DNA from: Brumimicrobium sp.
Lineage (GTDB): Bacteria; Bacteroidota; Bacteroidia; Flavobacteriales_D; Crocinitomicaceae
Length of the DNA stretch: 64,000 bases
Reading direction: 5' to 3'
NCBI GenBank assembly: GCA_023957385.1
Contig: JAMLGZ010000001.1
Span: 1,040,923 to 1,104,922, forward strand
Of the stretch, positions 54,627-63,555 are shown one piece after another (the first letter of the stretch is position 1; each line of letters starts with the position of its first letter). The notes beneath the pieces are model-generated. The model was not told the DNA's origin. It did not search any database and saw only the letters and a list, made by a program, of their open reading frames with translations. The position numbers and the translations under genes were made by a program.

Positions 54627-56351
54627 ATGCAGAAAGGAAGTGATAAAAAAGGAGTAATTCAATTGGCGGAAATCTTACATCGTCAGGGGGTGAAATATGT
54701 TGTGTTTTCTCCTGGCTCGCGCAATGCTCCTTTGATGATTACTTTTGATAATGACGAACGTTTTACATGTTTTGTTATTCCTGATGAACGAAGTGCCGCT
54801 TTTTATGGTTTAGGATTGGCTGAGCAGTCTAAAACACCTGTTGCTATTATGTGTACTTCAGGTTCTGCTTTGCTGAATTATTATCCTGCGATAAGCGAGG
54901 CATTTTATCGTAACATTCCGCTGGTGATAGTTTCCGCGGATAGACCCAAAGAATGGATAGATCAAGGTGACGGGCAAACCATTCGCCAAGAAAATGTTTT
55001 TAGCAACCATATTTGTGGTTATGCCGAGTTGCTAGAACATCCAAAGGACTCTCAAGAAATACAGCAAAATGAAAGGGCAATTATGAACCTAATGACTCAA
55101 GCAAAACAAGCAAATGGAGGTCCTGTTCATATCAATTTCCCTTTTGAAGAACCTTTGTATAATCAAGTAGAAATTACACAATCTGAATTGCAAACCCAAG
55201 TTGATACAAGAGATGTGAAGCAATTTACCAAAGAGGAGCTTGCTGAACTTAAAGCGATTTGGGGAAATGCATCCAAGAAACTGATTCTATGTGGGCAAAT
55301 GCCTAAGAATGACCGATTAAATGAGCAATTAAAAAGGTTGGCAGCTGAAGATAAGAGTGTGGCAATTGTAGTAGAAAATACAAGTAATCTACAAGATCGT
55401 AATTTTATTCATTGCATAGATCGAACGATTGAGAGCTTTTTAGAAGATAACCCAGAATTGTATCGCCCTGATTTACTGATAACCATCGGAGGGGCGGTAA
55501 TTTCTAAGAAAGTTAAATCCTATTTTAGAAAGTATAAACCAATACACAATTGGAAGGTGGGAGAAGCATTCCTGGAAATGGATACCTATAGATCTTTGAC
55601 CAAATCATTACCCGTATCTGGAAATTACTTCTTTGATTGTGTATTAGATCAATTTGAAGGTAATCAGTCACGTTTTGGAGAACAGTGGAAACAATTGGAC
55701 TATTTGGTGAGAGAGAAACATGACAATTTCTTGATGCAAGCACCCTATAGTGATTTATCTGTATATAATTTACTCTTAGATAGTGTGCCGGATTTTTCCA
55801 ATTTACATATATCAAATAGCTCTACTATTCGTTATACACAACTGTTTGATTCTGTATCGACTATATCTTATTTCTGTAACCGGGGTACTAGTGGAATTGA
55901 TGGATCTGTTAGCACAGCCATAGGAAATGCTTTAGCTTCTTCTGCTAAGTTGAATATTTTAATCACAGGAGATATGAGCTTCTTTTATGACAGCAATGCC
56001 TTGTGGAATTTGCACCTTCCTACAAATGTGCGTATTTTTTTAATTAATAACAGTGGAGGAGGGATTTTTGACATCATACCTGGACCAAAAGATACACTTC
56101 AGCTAGATGCTTACTTTGTAATGAATCATCATTTTTCTGCAGAGCATCTTTGCAAAACTTTTGATGTAAATTACTTCAAAGCTTCTTCGCTAGATGAAAT
56201 TGATACACAATTAGATGTGTTCTTAGAAGTAGCCGAAAATGAGCGACCTGGAGTAATGGAAATTTTTACACCACGGGAAACCAATGCACAGGTATTGGCT
56301 AAATATTTCGAAGCTATAAAAGTAAAGGAAGCGCCTGTTCTTACGCTTTAA
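54627..56351 (+). CDS. menD: 2-succinyl-5-enolpyruvyl-6-hydroxy-3-cyclohexene-1-carboxylate synthase
   Basis: 574 residues of the thiamine-diphosphate enzyme family. Opening VIQLAEILHRQGVKYVVFSPGSRNAPL is the MenD signature, with the cofactor-activating Glu in DERSAAFYGLG. The C-terminal thiamine motif begins GDMSFFYDSNALWNL and continues INNSGGGIF. It makes SEPHCHC from isochorismate and 2-oxoglutarate in menaquinone synthesis. Menaquinone is the usual respiratory quinone of Bacteroidota. No other men genes are adjacent. A terminator follows the stop. Confidence 0.95.
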   Translation: MQKGSDKKGVIQLAEILHRQGVKYVVFSPGSRNAPLMITFDNDERFTCFVIPDERSAAFYGLGLAEQSKTPVAIMCTSGSALLNYYPAISEAFYRNIPLVIVSADRPKEWIDQGDGQTIRQENVFSNHICGYAELLEHPKDSQEIQQNERAIMNLMTQAKQANGGPVHINFPFEEPLYNQVEITQSELQTQVDTRDVKQFTKEELAELKAIWGNASKKLILCGQMPKNDRLNEQLKRLAAEDKSVAIVVENTSNLQDRNFIHCIDRTIESFLEDNPELYRPDLLITIGGAVISKKVKSYFRKYKPIHNWKVGEAFLEMDTYRSLTKSLPVSGNYFFDCVLDQFEGNQSRFGEQWKQLDYLVREKHDNFLMQAPYSDLSVYNLLLDSVPDFSNLHISNSSTIRYTQLFDSVSTISYFCNRGTSGIDGSVSTAIGNALASSAKLNILITGDMSFFYDSNALWNLHLPTNVRIFLINNSGGGIFDIIPGPKDTLQLDAYFVMNHHFSAEHLCKTFDVNYFKASSLDEIDTQLDVFLEVAENERPGVMEIFTPRETNAQVLAKYFEAIKVKEAPVLTL

Positions 56352-56362
56352 ACCAAAAAAAA

Positions 56363-56400
56363 CTCCCAATTACTGGCGCAATTGGGAGACTAAAAAAAAA
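56363..56400 (+). terminator. Terminator after menD
   Basis: A perfect 9-base stem CTCCCAATT / AATTGGGAG with an 8-base loop lies 12 bases after the menD stop. It is preceded by an A-run and followed by A-runs rather than T, so it may serve mainly the opposite strand or need a factor. Confidence 0.55.
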
Positions 56401-56528
56401 CGTTGGTTTATGTAGCTTATTTTCAGCTAAAGCAAATGTATAAATAAAATAAAGCTACTATTTTAATTAATATTTATATGGCTTATATTAATGATAAACG
56501 GCATTTGGTTGATTTAAGGTGATCCCAA

Positions 56529-56995
56529 CTCCCCCTTTGGAGGGGGGCAGGGGGGAGGACACTACATAAAAAAATAAGGGGAAGACCCTGATAACACTAA
56601 TAGCTGAACTCCATAAGCACTAAAGAAAGATACGGAAAAACAGATGGGAGGAGCATTTCCCACTCCCCCTTTGGAGGGGGCAGGGGGGAGGACACTACAT
56701 AAAAAAATAAGGGGAAGACCCTGATAACACTAATAGCTGAACTCCATAAATACTAAAGAAAGATACGGAAAAACAAATGGGAGGAGCATTTCCCACTCCC
56801 CCTTTGGAGGGGGTAGGGGGGAGGACACAGTAAAACAGTAATAGCTGAACTCCATAAGCACTAAAGAAAGATACGGGAAAACAGATGGGAGGAGCATTTC
56901 CCACTCCCCCTTTGGAGGGGGGAGGGGGGAGGATACTACATAAAAAATAATGGGGGAGGACACTACATAAAAAATGAGAGAAGACACCACAATAC
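56529..56995. repeat. Tandem array of a ~133-bp unit with C/G-rich hairpins
   Basis: Units begin with CTCCCCCTTTGGAGGGGG at 56529, 56663, 56796 and 56904. Spacings are 134, 133 and 108 bases, the last shortened by a deletion, and the fourth unit is partial. Each full unit also carries AGCTGAACTCCATAA, AAAGAAAGATACGG and GATGGGAGGAGCATTTCCC, where GGGA and TCCC can pair. The copies differ at only a few bases, so the array is recent or homogenised. The same head motif stands alone at 49652. Confidence 0.92.
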
Positions 56996-57016
56996 ACTAG
57001 AAACACACCTCTCCTC

Positions 57017-57718
57017 TCAAGAAATATTTCCTTTTATTTTAATAAGTTCTGATGCTGTCAAATCGCGCCATTTCCCAACAGGAATATCTAATTGGATATT
57101 CATTATCCGAATTCGTTTCAAGTTCTTCACCTGATAATCGAAATACTCGCACATACGACGAATTTGACGATTTAGACCTTGTGTCAGAATAATTCTAAAG
57201 GAATACGTATCTATTTGTTCAACTTCGCATTTTCGCGTGATTGTATCTAAAATGGGAACACCATTGCGCATACCTTGTAGAAACTTTTCGGTGATTGGCT
57301 GATCAACTTCAACAATATATTCTTTTTCATGAAAATTACGTGCACGCATCAATTGATTCACCCATTCTCCATCCGTTGTCAAAAGTATCAGTCCTTCACT
57401 CATTTTATCCAATCTTCCCGCATAGATAAGTCGTTCAGGATGATTGATAAATTCAATGATATTATTCTTTTCTCTTTTAGTGTCAGCGGTACATACTATT
57501 CCTACTGGTTTATTGAAGGCAATATAAATCTGTTCTTTTCGTGTAAGAGATACTACTTTTCCATCTACTTCTACAGAATCGTTTTCTTTTACCTTGGTTC
57601 CTAGCGCTGGAATCTGTCCGTTGATGGTCACACGTTGTTCCTCAATCAATTTATCAGCTTGTCTGCGAGAACAATACCCAATTTCACTAAGATATTTATT
57701 AATACGTGTACCTTCCAT
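57017..57718 (-). CDS. rluF: 23S rRNA pseudouridine synthase RluF
   Basis: 233 residues. An S4 RNA-binding domain opens the protein (RINKYLSEIGYCSRRQADKLI), and the catalytic Asp is in YAGRLDKMSEGLIL (near residue 100). The C-terminal QGLNRQIRRMCEYF and RIRIMNIQLD motifs are typical of RluF/RsuA enzymes. It isomerises uridine in 23S rRNA (U2604 in Escherichia coli). The -7 element ends only 4 bases before the ATG, so the mRNA is probably leaderless or nearly so. Confidence 0.92.
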   Translation of the reverse strand: MEGTRINKYLSEIGYCSRRQADKLIEEQRVTINGQIPALGTKVKENDSVEVDGKVVSLTRKEQIYIAFNKPVGIVCTADTKREKNNIIEFINHPERLIYAGRLDKMSEGLILLTTDGEWVNQLMRARNFHEKEYIVEVDQPITEKFLQGMRNGVPILDTITRKCEVEQIDTYSFRIILTQGLNRQIRRMCEYFDYQVKNLKRIRIMNIQLDIPVGKWRDLTASELIKIKGNIS

Positions 57719-58064
57719 GCAACAAAGGTATTGAAAACTTGTTTATAATCGGTTAAAAACCTATGAATAGTGTGTGGATAGGTTGTTTATTACTTTAATT
57801 TCTTGTATTTTTAGAATAAAACACAGATTATAATCTTAGACCCCGACACTCCTTCGTCCGTCGGGGTGACAATACATTGGGAGGGATAAGGCGGTCGGCA
57901 AAGCCGACCGATAATAGCCCCTGTAAATTGTCACCCCGAGAACCTTGGTTGCTCGGGGTCTATTTGTAAATTATTACTATTTCTAACATCTTAACAAATT
58001 AAATGCAATCCATATTCAGTAGAAATTAGTGATTTTATTTGTTTTTTATAAATATATAACGGGT
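57719..58064. other. Gene-free gap between rluF and the mazG-like gene
   Basis: 346 bases with no supported gene. It holds the rluF promoter, about 80 bases of A/T-rich text, and copy B of the dispersed hairpin element, which runs up to the mazG-like stop codon. Confidence 0.8.
57723..57730 (-). promoter_or_regulatory. Bacteroidota -7 element (TACCTTTG) abutting the rluF start
   Basis: The minus strand reads TACCTTTG followed by four bases and ATG. The usual start of transcription falls at or next to the A of the ATG. Confidence 0.6.
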
Positions 58065-58065
58065 T
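57813..58065 (+). repeat. Dispersed hairpin element, copy B (longer form)
   Basis: Same order of words as copy A at 50911, plus an extra block with a third hairpin (ACCCCGAC...GTCGGGGT, about 57840-57867). Hairpin two is CGGTCGGC-AAA-GCCGACCG (57892-57910), and hairpin three is ACCCCGAG...AACC-TT-GGTT...CTCGGGGT (57933-57958). The loops of both shared hairpins are the reverse complement of those in copy A, while the flanks keep the same orientation. Confidence 0.88.
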
Positions 58066-58391
58066 TACTTTAATTTATGGTTATTATGATGCCGCTCGTG
58101 ATCACGGTTAGTCTTCTTATCTAAATTTCTTTGAATGGCTTCGGTTAAATTGATTCCTGTTTGATTTGCTATACAAGTTAAAACGAAAAGGACATCGGCC
58201 AACTCATCACCAAGGTCTTTATTTTTATCAGATTCTTTTTCACTTTGCTCACCATATCTTCGAGCCATTATACGTGCAACTTCACCAACTTCTTCCATCA
58301 GAACTGCGGTATTAGTGAGTTCGTTAAAATAGCGAACACCATGTTTCTGGATCCATTGATCGATAGTTTCTTGTAAGTTTTCTATAGTCAT
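58065..58391 (-). CDS. MazG-like nucleotide pyrophosphohydrolase
   Basis: 108 residues. The metal-binding helices of the MazG/all-alpha NTP-PPase fold show EEVGEVARIMARRYGE (about residues 33-48) and GDELADVLFVLTCIA (about residues 62-76), giving the EExxE...ExxD pattern. It hydrolyses nucleoside triphosphates, possibly aberrant ones, to monophosphates. The ATG overlaps the dtd stop by 1 base (TAATG). The stop abuts copy B of the dispersed element. Confidence 0.9.
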   Translation of the reverse strand: MTIENLQETIDQWIQKHGVRYFNELTNTAVLMEEVGEVARIMARRYGEQSEKESDKNKDLGDELADVLFVLTCIANQTGINLTEAIQRNLDKKTNRDHERHHNNHKLK

Positions 58392-58843
58392 TATTCTTTC
58401 ATTTTGGTGTCTATAATAATTGTAACCGGGCCATCGTTGATGAGAGAAACTTTCATGTCACCTCCAAATTCACCACTGGCTACATTTCGCCCACTGATTA
58501 CAGCTAATTTCTTTTTGAATTGTTCATAAAGTGGTATAGCCACGTCTGGTTTGGCAGCATGTATGAAGCTTGGTCGATTTCCTTTTTTGGTTTTTGCATG
58601 CAAAGTAAATTGGGAAACAACTAAAAAATCTCCTTGAATATCTTGGATGTCGAGATTCATTTTACCTTCTTCATCAGAAAAAATGCGTAAACCACTAATT
58701 TTGTTGCATAACCAATCGATATCTTCCTCTGTATCTTCTGTTTCTATACCTAATAAAATCATTAATCCATGCTGGATGGCTCCTACAATTTGTTGGTCAA
58801 TAGATACGCTTGCTTCAGAAACTCTTTGTATAACTACCCTCAT
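58391..58843 (-). CDS. dtd: D-aminoacyl-tRNA deacylase
   Basis: 150 residues, the normal length. It opens [16 protein letters not shown], with the active-site motif [18 protein letters not shown] near residues 77-94 and the [11 protein letters not shown] end, which carries the cross-subunit Gly-cisPro-like NxGP motif. It removes D-amino acids and glycine mischarged on tRNA. It shares one base with each neighbour (TAATG junctions) in the rsgA-dtd-mazG operon. Confidence 0.96.
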   Translation of the reverse strand: MRVVIQRVSEASVSIDQQIVGAIQHGLMILLGIETEDTEEDIDWLCNKISGLRIFSDEEGKMNLDIQDIQGDFLVVSQFTLHAKTKKGNRPSFIHAAKPDVAIPLYEQFKKKLAVISGRNVASGEFGGDMKVSLINDGPVTIIIDTKMKE

Positions 58844-59769
58844 TATCTATACGTTTCATTACGATCCTCCATAATTAAATCTACATAGGTCTGGTAGCGT
58901 GATTCGGAAATTTCACCATTTTCGACGGCTTCTTTTACTACGCAATTGGGTTCATTTATGTGCTGACAATTATGAAATTTACATTTGTTGAGAAGTTTTC
59001 TCATTTCTGGAAAATAATGACCTATAACTTCTTTCTCTAAGTCAATAATTCCAAATGCTTTAATACCCGGTGTGTCGATGATATATCCACCGCTTGCTAA
59101 TTGGTGCATTTCAGCAAAAGTTGTTGTGTGTTGACCTTGTAAATGCGTTTTTGAAATCTCTGAAGTTTTTAATTTAAGCGTTGGGTCTAAGGCATTAACA
59201 AGGGTGCTTTTCCCTGTACCGCTATGTCCTGCAATCATCACTTGTTTGCCATCTATTTCTTTTCGAAGAAAATCGATATTAGTTTGGTTGAGTGCTGATA
59301 TCTCGTGGCAGGGATATCCAATTTTCTCATAAATTGACATCATATCATGAACTACCTCTATGTCTTCCTCCGTATATAAATCAATTTTATTGAATAATAA
59401 AGTTGTTGGGATACGATAGGCCTCAGCAGCGACTAAGAAACGATCAATAAAAGCGGTAAACGTTGTTGGTGCAACTAATGTCACTAATAAATAGGCTCTG
59501 TCAATGTTGGCGGCTAAGACATGAGTTTGCTTAGATAGATTAATGGAGCGACGAACTATATGATTCTTTCGTGGTAAAATCTCAGTAATTCGATACGTTC
59601 CGTCTTCTATATTTTCAATCAATACTTCATCTCCTACAGCCACTGGATTTGTAGATTTACTGCCTTCCAAACGAATCTTTCCACGTATGCGTGCATCCAC
59701 GATTTGCCCGTCTTCCATTTCGAGAAGATACCAAACCCCAGTTGACTTTAAAACCCTTCCTTTTTTCAA
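58843..59769 (-). CDS. rsgA: Ribosome small-subunit GTPase RsgA
   Basis: 308 residues. The N-terminal OB fold is followed by a circularly permuted GTPase: G4 LLFNKIDL, then G1 [15 protein letters not shown]2/switch TTTFAEM, and G3 DTPGIKAFG. The C-terminal zinc site follows in [16 protein letters not shown]. It matures the 30S subunit. It is the first gene of an operon with dtd and a MazG-like gene, with an exact -7 element 17 bases upstream. Confidence 0.96.
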   Translation of the reverse strand: MKKGRVLKSTGVWYLLEMEDGQIVDARIRGKIRLEGSKSTNPVAVGDEVLIENIEDGTYRITEILPRKNHIVRRSINLSKQTHVLAANIDRAYLLVTLVAPTTFTAFIDRFLVAAEAYRIPTTLLFNKIDLYTEEDIEVVHDMMSIYEKIGYPCHEISALNQTNIDFLRKEIDGKQVMIAGHSGTGKSTLVNALDPTLKLKTSEISKTHLQGQHTTTFAEMHQLASGGYIIDTPGIKAFGIIDLEKEVIGHYFPEMRKLLNKCKFHNCQHINEPNCVVKEAVENGEISESRYQTYVDLIMEDRNETYR

Positions 59770-59786
59770 AATCTATGATTGAATTC

Positions 59787-59794
59787 CAAATGTA
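59787..59794 (-). promoter_or_regulatory. Bacteroidota -7 element (TACATTTG) for rsgA-dtd-mazG
   Basis: The minus strand reads TACATTTG, an exact match, 17 bases before the rsgA ATG. Confidence 0.65.
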
Positions 59795-59968
59795 AAGAAA
59801 AATATTTAACTGCGATGATTTAGTTTGAACAGGGATATTGTCGGTTGACTTTGAGACCACTTCATTCTTTCTTTGTAACCAAATGGTAAACTTTTCACTC
59901 TAATTGTTAAATCTGATTTGCAAAAAGGTTTTTTAACAAAATATGGCATTTCATTTACTAGAAACTCT

Positions 59969-59976
59969 TATTTTTG
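59969..59976 (+). promoter_or_regulatory. Bacteroidota -7 element (TATTTTTG) for the barrel/GLPGLI pair
   Basis: Exact TAnnTTTG match followed by C, 23 bases before the ATG at 60000. Confidence 0.65.
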
Positions 59977-59999
59977 CAAGTCTTTAGAACGAAAATTGA

Positions 60000-62780
60000 A
60001 TGAAAAATATACTTCTTGTTTTCCTTTTGGCAATTTTGTCTTTCTTGAGTTTTGGACAAGAAATGAAATTTACAGGAACAGTAAATGACACCACCAATCA
60101 AACTCCACTTTCGGATGCAGTTATTATGGCTGTTCGGTTAAAAGATGGGTTATTGTTAGGATTTACACGTTCTAATGCAGATGGATCCTTTGAATTAAGA
60201 GGTGTTCCAATTGATACGATGGAATTAGTAATTTCTCATTATTCATTTGATGAAAAACGCTTTTACATTATTGGCTCAGCAGATAATTATGAAATAAATA
60301 TCCCTAATATTATTTTACCAGAGCAAGCAACAGAACTTGAAGAGGTGATTGTTTATGCCAATAAAGAACCTATTTACTTTAGAGGAGACACCTTAGTCTA
60401 TGTCGCAGATTCTTTTGCTGTAAAAGAAAATGCAGTGGTGGAAGATTTATTAAAAAATCTACCCGGAATTTCAGTAGATGAAAATGGAAATGTCAGTTCA
60501 CAAGGACGGCAAGTGACTAAAGTGTTAGTAGATGGGGATGAGTTCTTTGGTTCTGACCCAACAATTGCTACCCGGAATTTGCGCGCCGATGGCGTAGATA
60601 AAGTTGAAATATACGAAACTGAAGATGATAGATCCGGTGGAAATACAGAAGAGAAAATTCAGGTCTTGGATGTCAAACTGAAAGACGACGCAAAAAAAGG
60701 TTACTTTGGAAAAGTGGCTGGAGCAGGTGGATTCAATACCGAATATTTTGATAAGAAACCGAATGGCCGCATCTTTTATCAGGGTGAATTATTGGCAAAT
60801 TATTTCAATAAAGATTTGAAAGTTTCCGTATTTGGATTGGGTTCAAATACACCCAATACCGGTTTTAGTTATCGAGACGCTTCTCGCTTTGGTTTAACCA
60901 ATGAAATGAAAGGAGGATGGATGTCCACGTTAACTCCAACACGTGTAAATGGTTTGCCTGAAAACTACAAAGCAGGTTTTTATTTTTCGAATAAACTCGG
61001 TAAAAAGGTGAAATTAGGTGTCAATTATACGTATAACGATAGTAGAATAATCACTGAAGATATACGAGATGGTCAATATTTCTTTAAAGGTTTTGAGGGA
61101 ATCACAAAAGATTCTACCTATAATAAAGTTGATTCTACCTACAATTCTCAAATGCAGCAATCACATACAGTAAATCTTCAATTAGACTATGATATCAATG
61201 ATAAAACAACGCTTACACTTAAGTCTAATTTCGTGTATAGAGATGAAAAGCAAGAAAAGAATAGCTTTACAAATTTTATAGATTCTAAAGATAACCGTTT
61301 TAGTGCCAACGATATTCATAACAAAAATAAGGCAGATGGAATGGATGCTAATATTGAGCTAAACTTTAATCGAAAATTTGAAAAGAAATACCGTGAATTC
61401 AATGCAACTTACCAATTTGGATATACACAGATGGAAAGAGAAACAGAATTAAATTCTAATTTGTATTTTATTCAGTTTGTTACGCCAGATTCTACTTTTG
61501 ATCAACAACGCCAAATGAGAAATAAAACGACTGGACATCGTTTGTTATTAGACTATACAGAACCTATTTCACGTCAGTTCCGTTTGAAATTTCAGTATCG
61601 TTTGGATTATTTCTATGGTAATCAAATTACGGAAACTTTTGATAGAACACCAACTGGTTATGATGGTTTCTCACCTATGTATAGCGCAGACTTTACCAAT
61701 GACCGTATTGAAAATAGAGGATCTGCTGGAATCTATTTTGCGAACACCAAACAAACGTTAGAAGTAGGTGCCCGTATTCGAAATGTATTGATTAATAATT
61801 TGAATAATACCCTGGAGGTGAATATTAATCAGAATGTAACTGATGTGTTACCTTATTTAGAATATCAATATAAGTTTTCCAATGCACAACGTTTGCGGTT
61901 AACATATACCACAAGTTCTGACCAACCAAGTTTAGATCAGTTACAACCAATCCGAGACAATACCGATCCGAACAGTTTGGTAATAGGTAATCCTGATTTG
62001 AAACCTAATTACAATCATAGTCTGCAATTATTCTATAATAAGTGGAATGCTATTAACCAAAGTTTTATCTATGCAGGAGGTTATTATACGTATATGAATA
62101 ATGCATTTTCAAATGCTATCTTTTACCTTCCAACAGGTCACTCAGTTTCTACTGCAATTAACGTAGATGGGAATATGCTTGGAGGATTCTATGCGGGTAC
62201 TGGATTCCCTGTGTTTAAGAAAATATTACGTATTCGTCCACAAGCATCTGGAGGATACTCCAATTTTAAAACTGAAATTAACAAACAATTAAACATTATT
62301 CAAAATTATAACTTGGATGGTAGCTTGACTTTAGAAGTAAGAAGTGATACCATGGAGGTGAGTTTGAGTGCCAGTTACAGTTATAATTATCCGATGAGTA
62401 ATTTATCTATGGGCTTAAACGAACCGTATTTGGTGCAACGATATAAGGCTTCCATTTATTTTGATTTACCATTCCGATTTATTATTGAAAGTGATGCAAC
62501 TTACGAAATTAATTCACGCCGAGCTGAAGGATACAATTTAAAACCTTTCATTTGGAATGCTAAGTTGAGTCGCCGCTTTTTAAAAACAGGAAACTTAGTT
62601 ATTCACTTTGAAGTGAACGATATCTTTAATAAGAATGTAGGCATTTCAAGAAATGTAGGAACTAATGTGATAACTGATATGAGAAGTAGAGTAATTGCTC
62701 GTTACTTTATGATTGGGGCAACATGGAGATTTAATAATTCTAAAACCAAAGAAGATGAGGGAAAGAATATGTGGTTCTAA
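60000..62780 (+). CDS. TonB-dependent-receptor-like outer-membrane barrel protein
   Basis: 926 residues. A signal peptide (ILLVFLLAILSFLSFGQ) precedes a carboxypeptidase-regulatory-like beta domain (residues about 22-110). A plug-like domain follows, with VVEDLLKNLPGISVDENGN and KVLVDGDEFFGSDP near residues 150-190. A 22-strand-type barrel of the OMP_b-brl family fills the rest, ending in FMIGATWRFNN. Members are often annotated simply as outer-membrane beta-barrel family proteins; the cargo is unknown. The downstream GLPGLI gene overlaps it, a common pairing in Bacteroidota. Confidence 0.9.
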   Translation: MKNILLVFLLAILSFLSFGQEMKFTGTVNDTTNQTPLSDAVIMAVRLKDGLLLGFTRSNADGSFELRGVPIDTMELVISHYSFDEKRFYIIGSADNYEINIPNIILPEQATELEEVIVYANKEPIYFRGDTLVYVADSFAVKENAVVEDLLKNLPGISVDENGNVSSQGRQVTKVLVDGDEFFGSDPTIATRNLRADGVDKVEIYETEDDRSGGNTEEKIQVLDVKLKDDAKKGYFGKVAGAGGFNTEYFDKKPNGRIFYQGELLANYFNKDLKVSVFGLGSNTPNTGFSYRDASRFGLTNEMKGGWMSTLTPTRVNGLPENYKAGFYFSNKLGKKVKLGVNYTYNDSRIITEDIRDGQYFFKGFEGITKDSTYNKVDSTYNSQMQQSHTVNLQLDYDINDKTTLTLKSNFVYRDEKQEKNSFTNFIDSKDNRFSANDIHNKNKADGMDANIELNFNRKFEKKYREFNATYQFGYTQMERETELNSNLYFIQFVTPDSTFDQQRQMRNKTTGHRLLLDYTEPISRQFRLKFQYRLDYFYGNQITETFDRTPTGYDGFSPMYSADFTNDRIENRGSAGIYFANTKQTLEVGARIRNVLINNLNNTLEVNINQNVTDVLPYLEYQYKFSNAQRLRLTYTTSSDQPSLDQLQPIRDNTDPNSLVIGNPDLKPNYNHSLQLFYNKWNAINQSFIYAGGYYTYMNNAFSNAIFYLPTGHSVSTAINVDGNMLGGFYAGTGFPVFKKILRIRPQASGGYSNFKTEINKQLNIIQNYNLDGSLTLEVRSDTMEVSLSASYSYNYPMSNLSMGLNEPYLVQRYKASIYFDLPFRFIIESDATYEINSRRAEGYNLKPFIWNAKLSRRFLKTGNLVIHFEVNDIFNKNVGISRNVGTNVITDMRSRVIARYFMIGATWRFNNSKTKEDEGKNMWF

Positions 62781-63501
62781 GAAAATTTTGGTTGTGTTGG
62801 TGTTATTTCTAACATCATGGGCCTACGGACAAGTGATTACTTCTGGAGAGATAAGCTATACCCGGAGAACCAACCTTGAAAAGCGATACAAAGGAAACAA
62901 ACGTATGGCTGGGCAATCTAAAAAATGGTTGCAAGAACCTAAAGTTGATAAATATACACTGTACTTTGATGAAAATGCTTCATTGTTTATGCCAATGCCT
63001 GTGATAGCAGGGGAAGAGGACAGAGAATGGACTACTACTAAAACAACTACCCTTACAGATTTGCGTAAGGGCACTGTAGAAAGGCAGTTTAACTTTATGG
63101 GCTCAGAAATTTATTTGAATGATACGATTACCAAGCGTGATTGGATTATTACAGGTGGAACACGTGACATTGCTGGATACAAAACAAAACAAGCTATGTG
63201 GATAGCGAATGATTCTACTAAAATTTATGCTTGGTATTCTGAGCAGATACGACCTTCTGTAGGACCTGAGACTTATTCCGGACTACCTGGGGCTATCTTA
63301 GGTTTAGCTATTGAAGATGGGGGAGTAGTGTATTTTGCTGAAAAAGTTACCCCTCTAAAATTGAAGGATTTTAGGAATAAAATGCCAAAAGGAAAAGATA
63401 AAAACACTTATACCAAAAAAAGCCTCTATGATTTTATCATCTCTCGTTTTACTAAGGAAGATTACGGTGGAAGAATTTTGGATGATATTCTAATTTGGTA
63501 A
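62755..63501 (+). CDS. GLPGLI family exported protein
   Basis: 248 residues from ATG 62755. A signal peptide (SKKILVVLVLFLTSWAYGQ) follows a short basic start; an ATG at 62713 would add 14 residues and a deeper overlap, and is less likely. The family motif is seen as YSGLPGAILGLAIEDGG near residue 180, the I-for-L form of GLPGLI. The role of the family is unknown. It overlaps the barrel gene by 26 bases, consistent with joint expression. A bidirectional terminator follows. Confidence 0.88.
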   Translation: MRERICGSKKILVVLVLFLTSWAYGQVITSGEISYTRRTNLEKRYKGNKRMAGQSKKWLQEPKVDKYTLYFDENASLFMPMPVIAGEEDREWTTTKTTTLTDLRKGTVERQFNFMGSEIYLNDTITKRDWIITGGTRDIAGYKTKQAMWIANDSTKIYAWYSEQIRPSVGPETYSGLPGAILGLAIEDGGVVYFAEKVTPLKLKDFRNKMPKGKDKNTYTKKSLYDFIISRFTKEDYGGRILDDILIW

Positions 63502-63514
63502 AAAAAGTATTTAC

Positions 63515-63546
63515 AAAAAAAAATGGGACAAGCGTCCCATTTTTTT
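63515..63546. terminator. Bidirectional terminator between the GLPGLI gene and mscL
   Basis: The stem AAAATGGGAC / GTCCCATTTT with a 4-base AAGC loop is flanked by an A-run and a T-run. It can serve both convergent genes. Confidence 0.88.
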
Positions 63547-63555
63547 GATTTTTAT

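Larger units (their letters stand above)
56352..57016. other. Gene-free repeat region between menD and rluF
   Basis: 665 bases with no supported gene. It holds the menD hairpin, about 120 bases of A/T-rich unique text, then the 133-bp tandem array and a short tail of GAGGACAC-like words. Two minus-strand open frames over the array are translations of the repeats (peptides such as PPPKGEWEMLLP recur) and are not called. Confidence 0.8.

Noticed and set aside
56529..56995. CRISPR array
   Set aside because: The repeats are about 133 bases with near-identical content throughout, without unique spacers, and no cas genes are present.
56695..57006. Minus-strand open frames over the 133-bp array
   Set aside because: They translate repeat units into repeating Pro/Gly-rich peptides, overlap one another, and have no start context or family match.
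49640..58064. A mobile island with integrase or transposase
   Set aside because: Genes between the repeats are all core functions (DUF58, rlmB, ABC exporter, menD, rluF), and no recombinase, tRNA or target duplication is visible.
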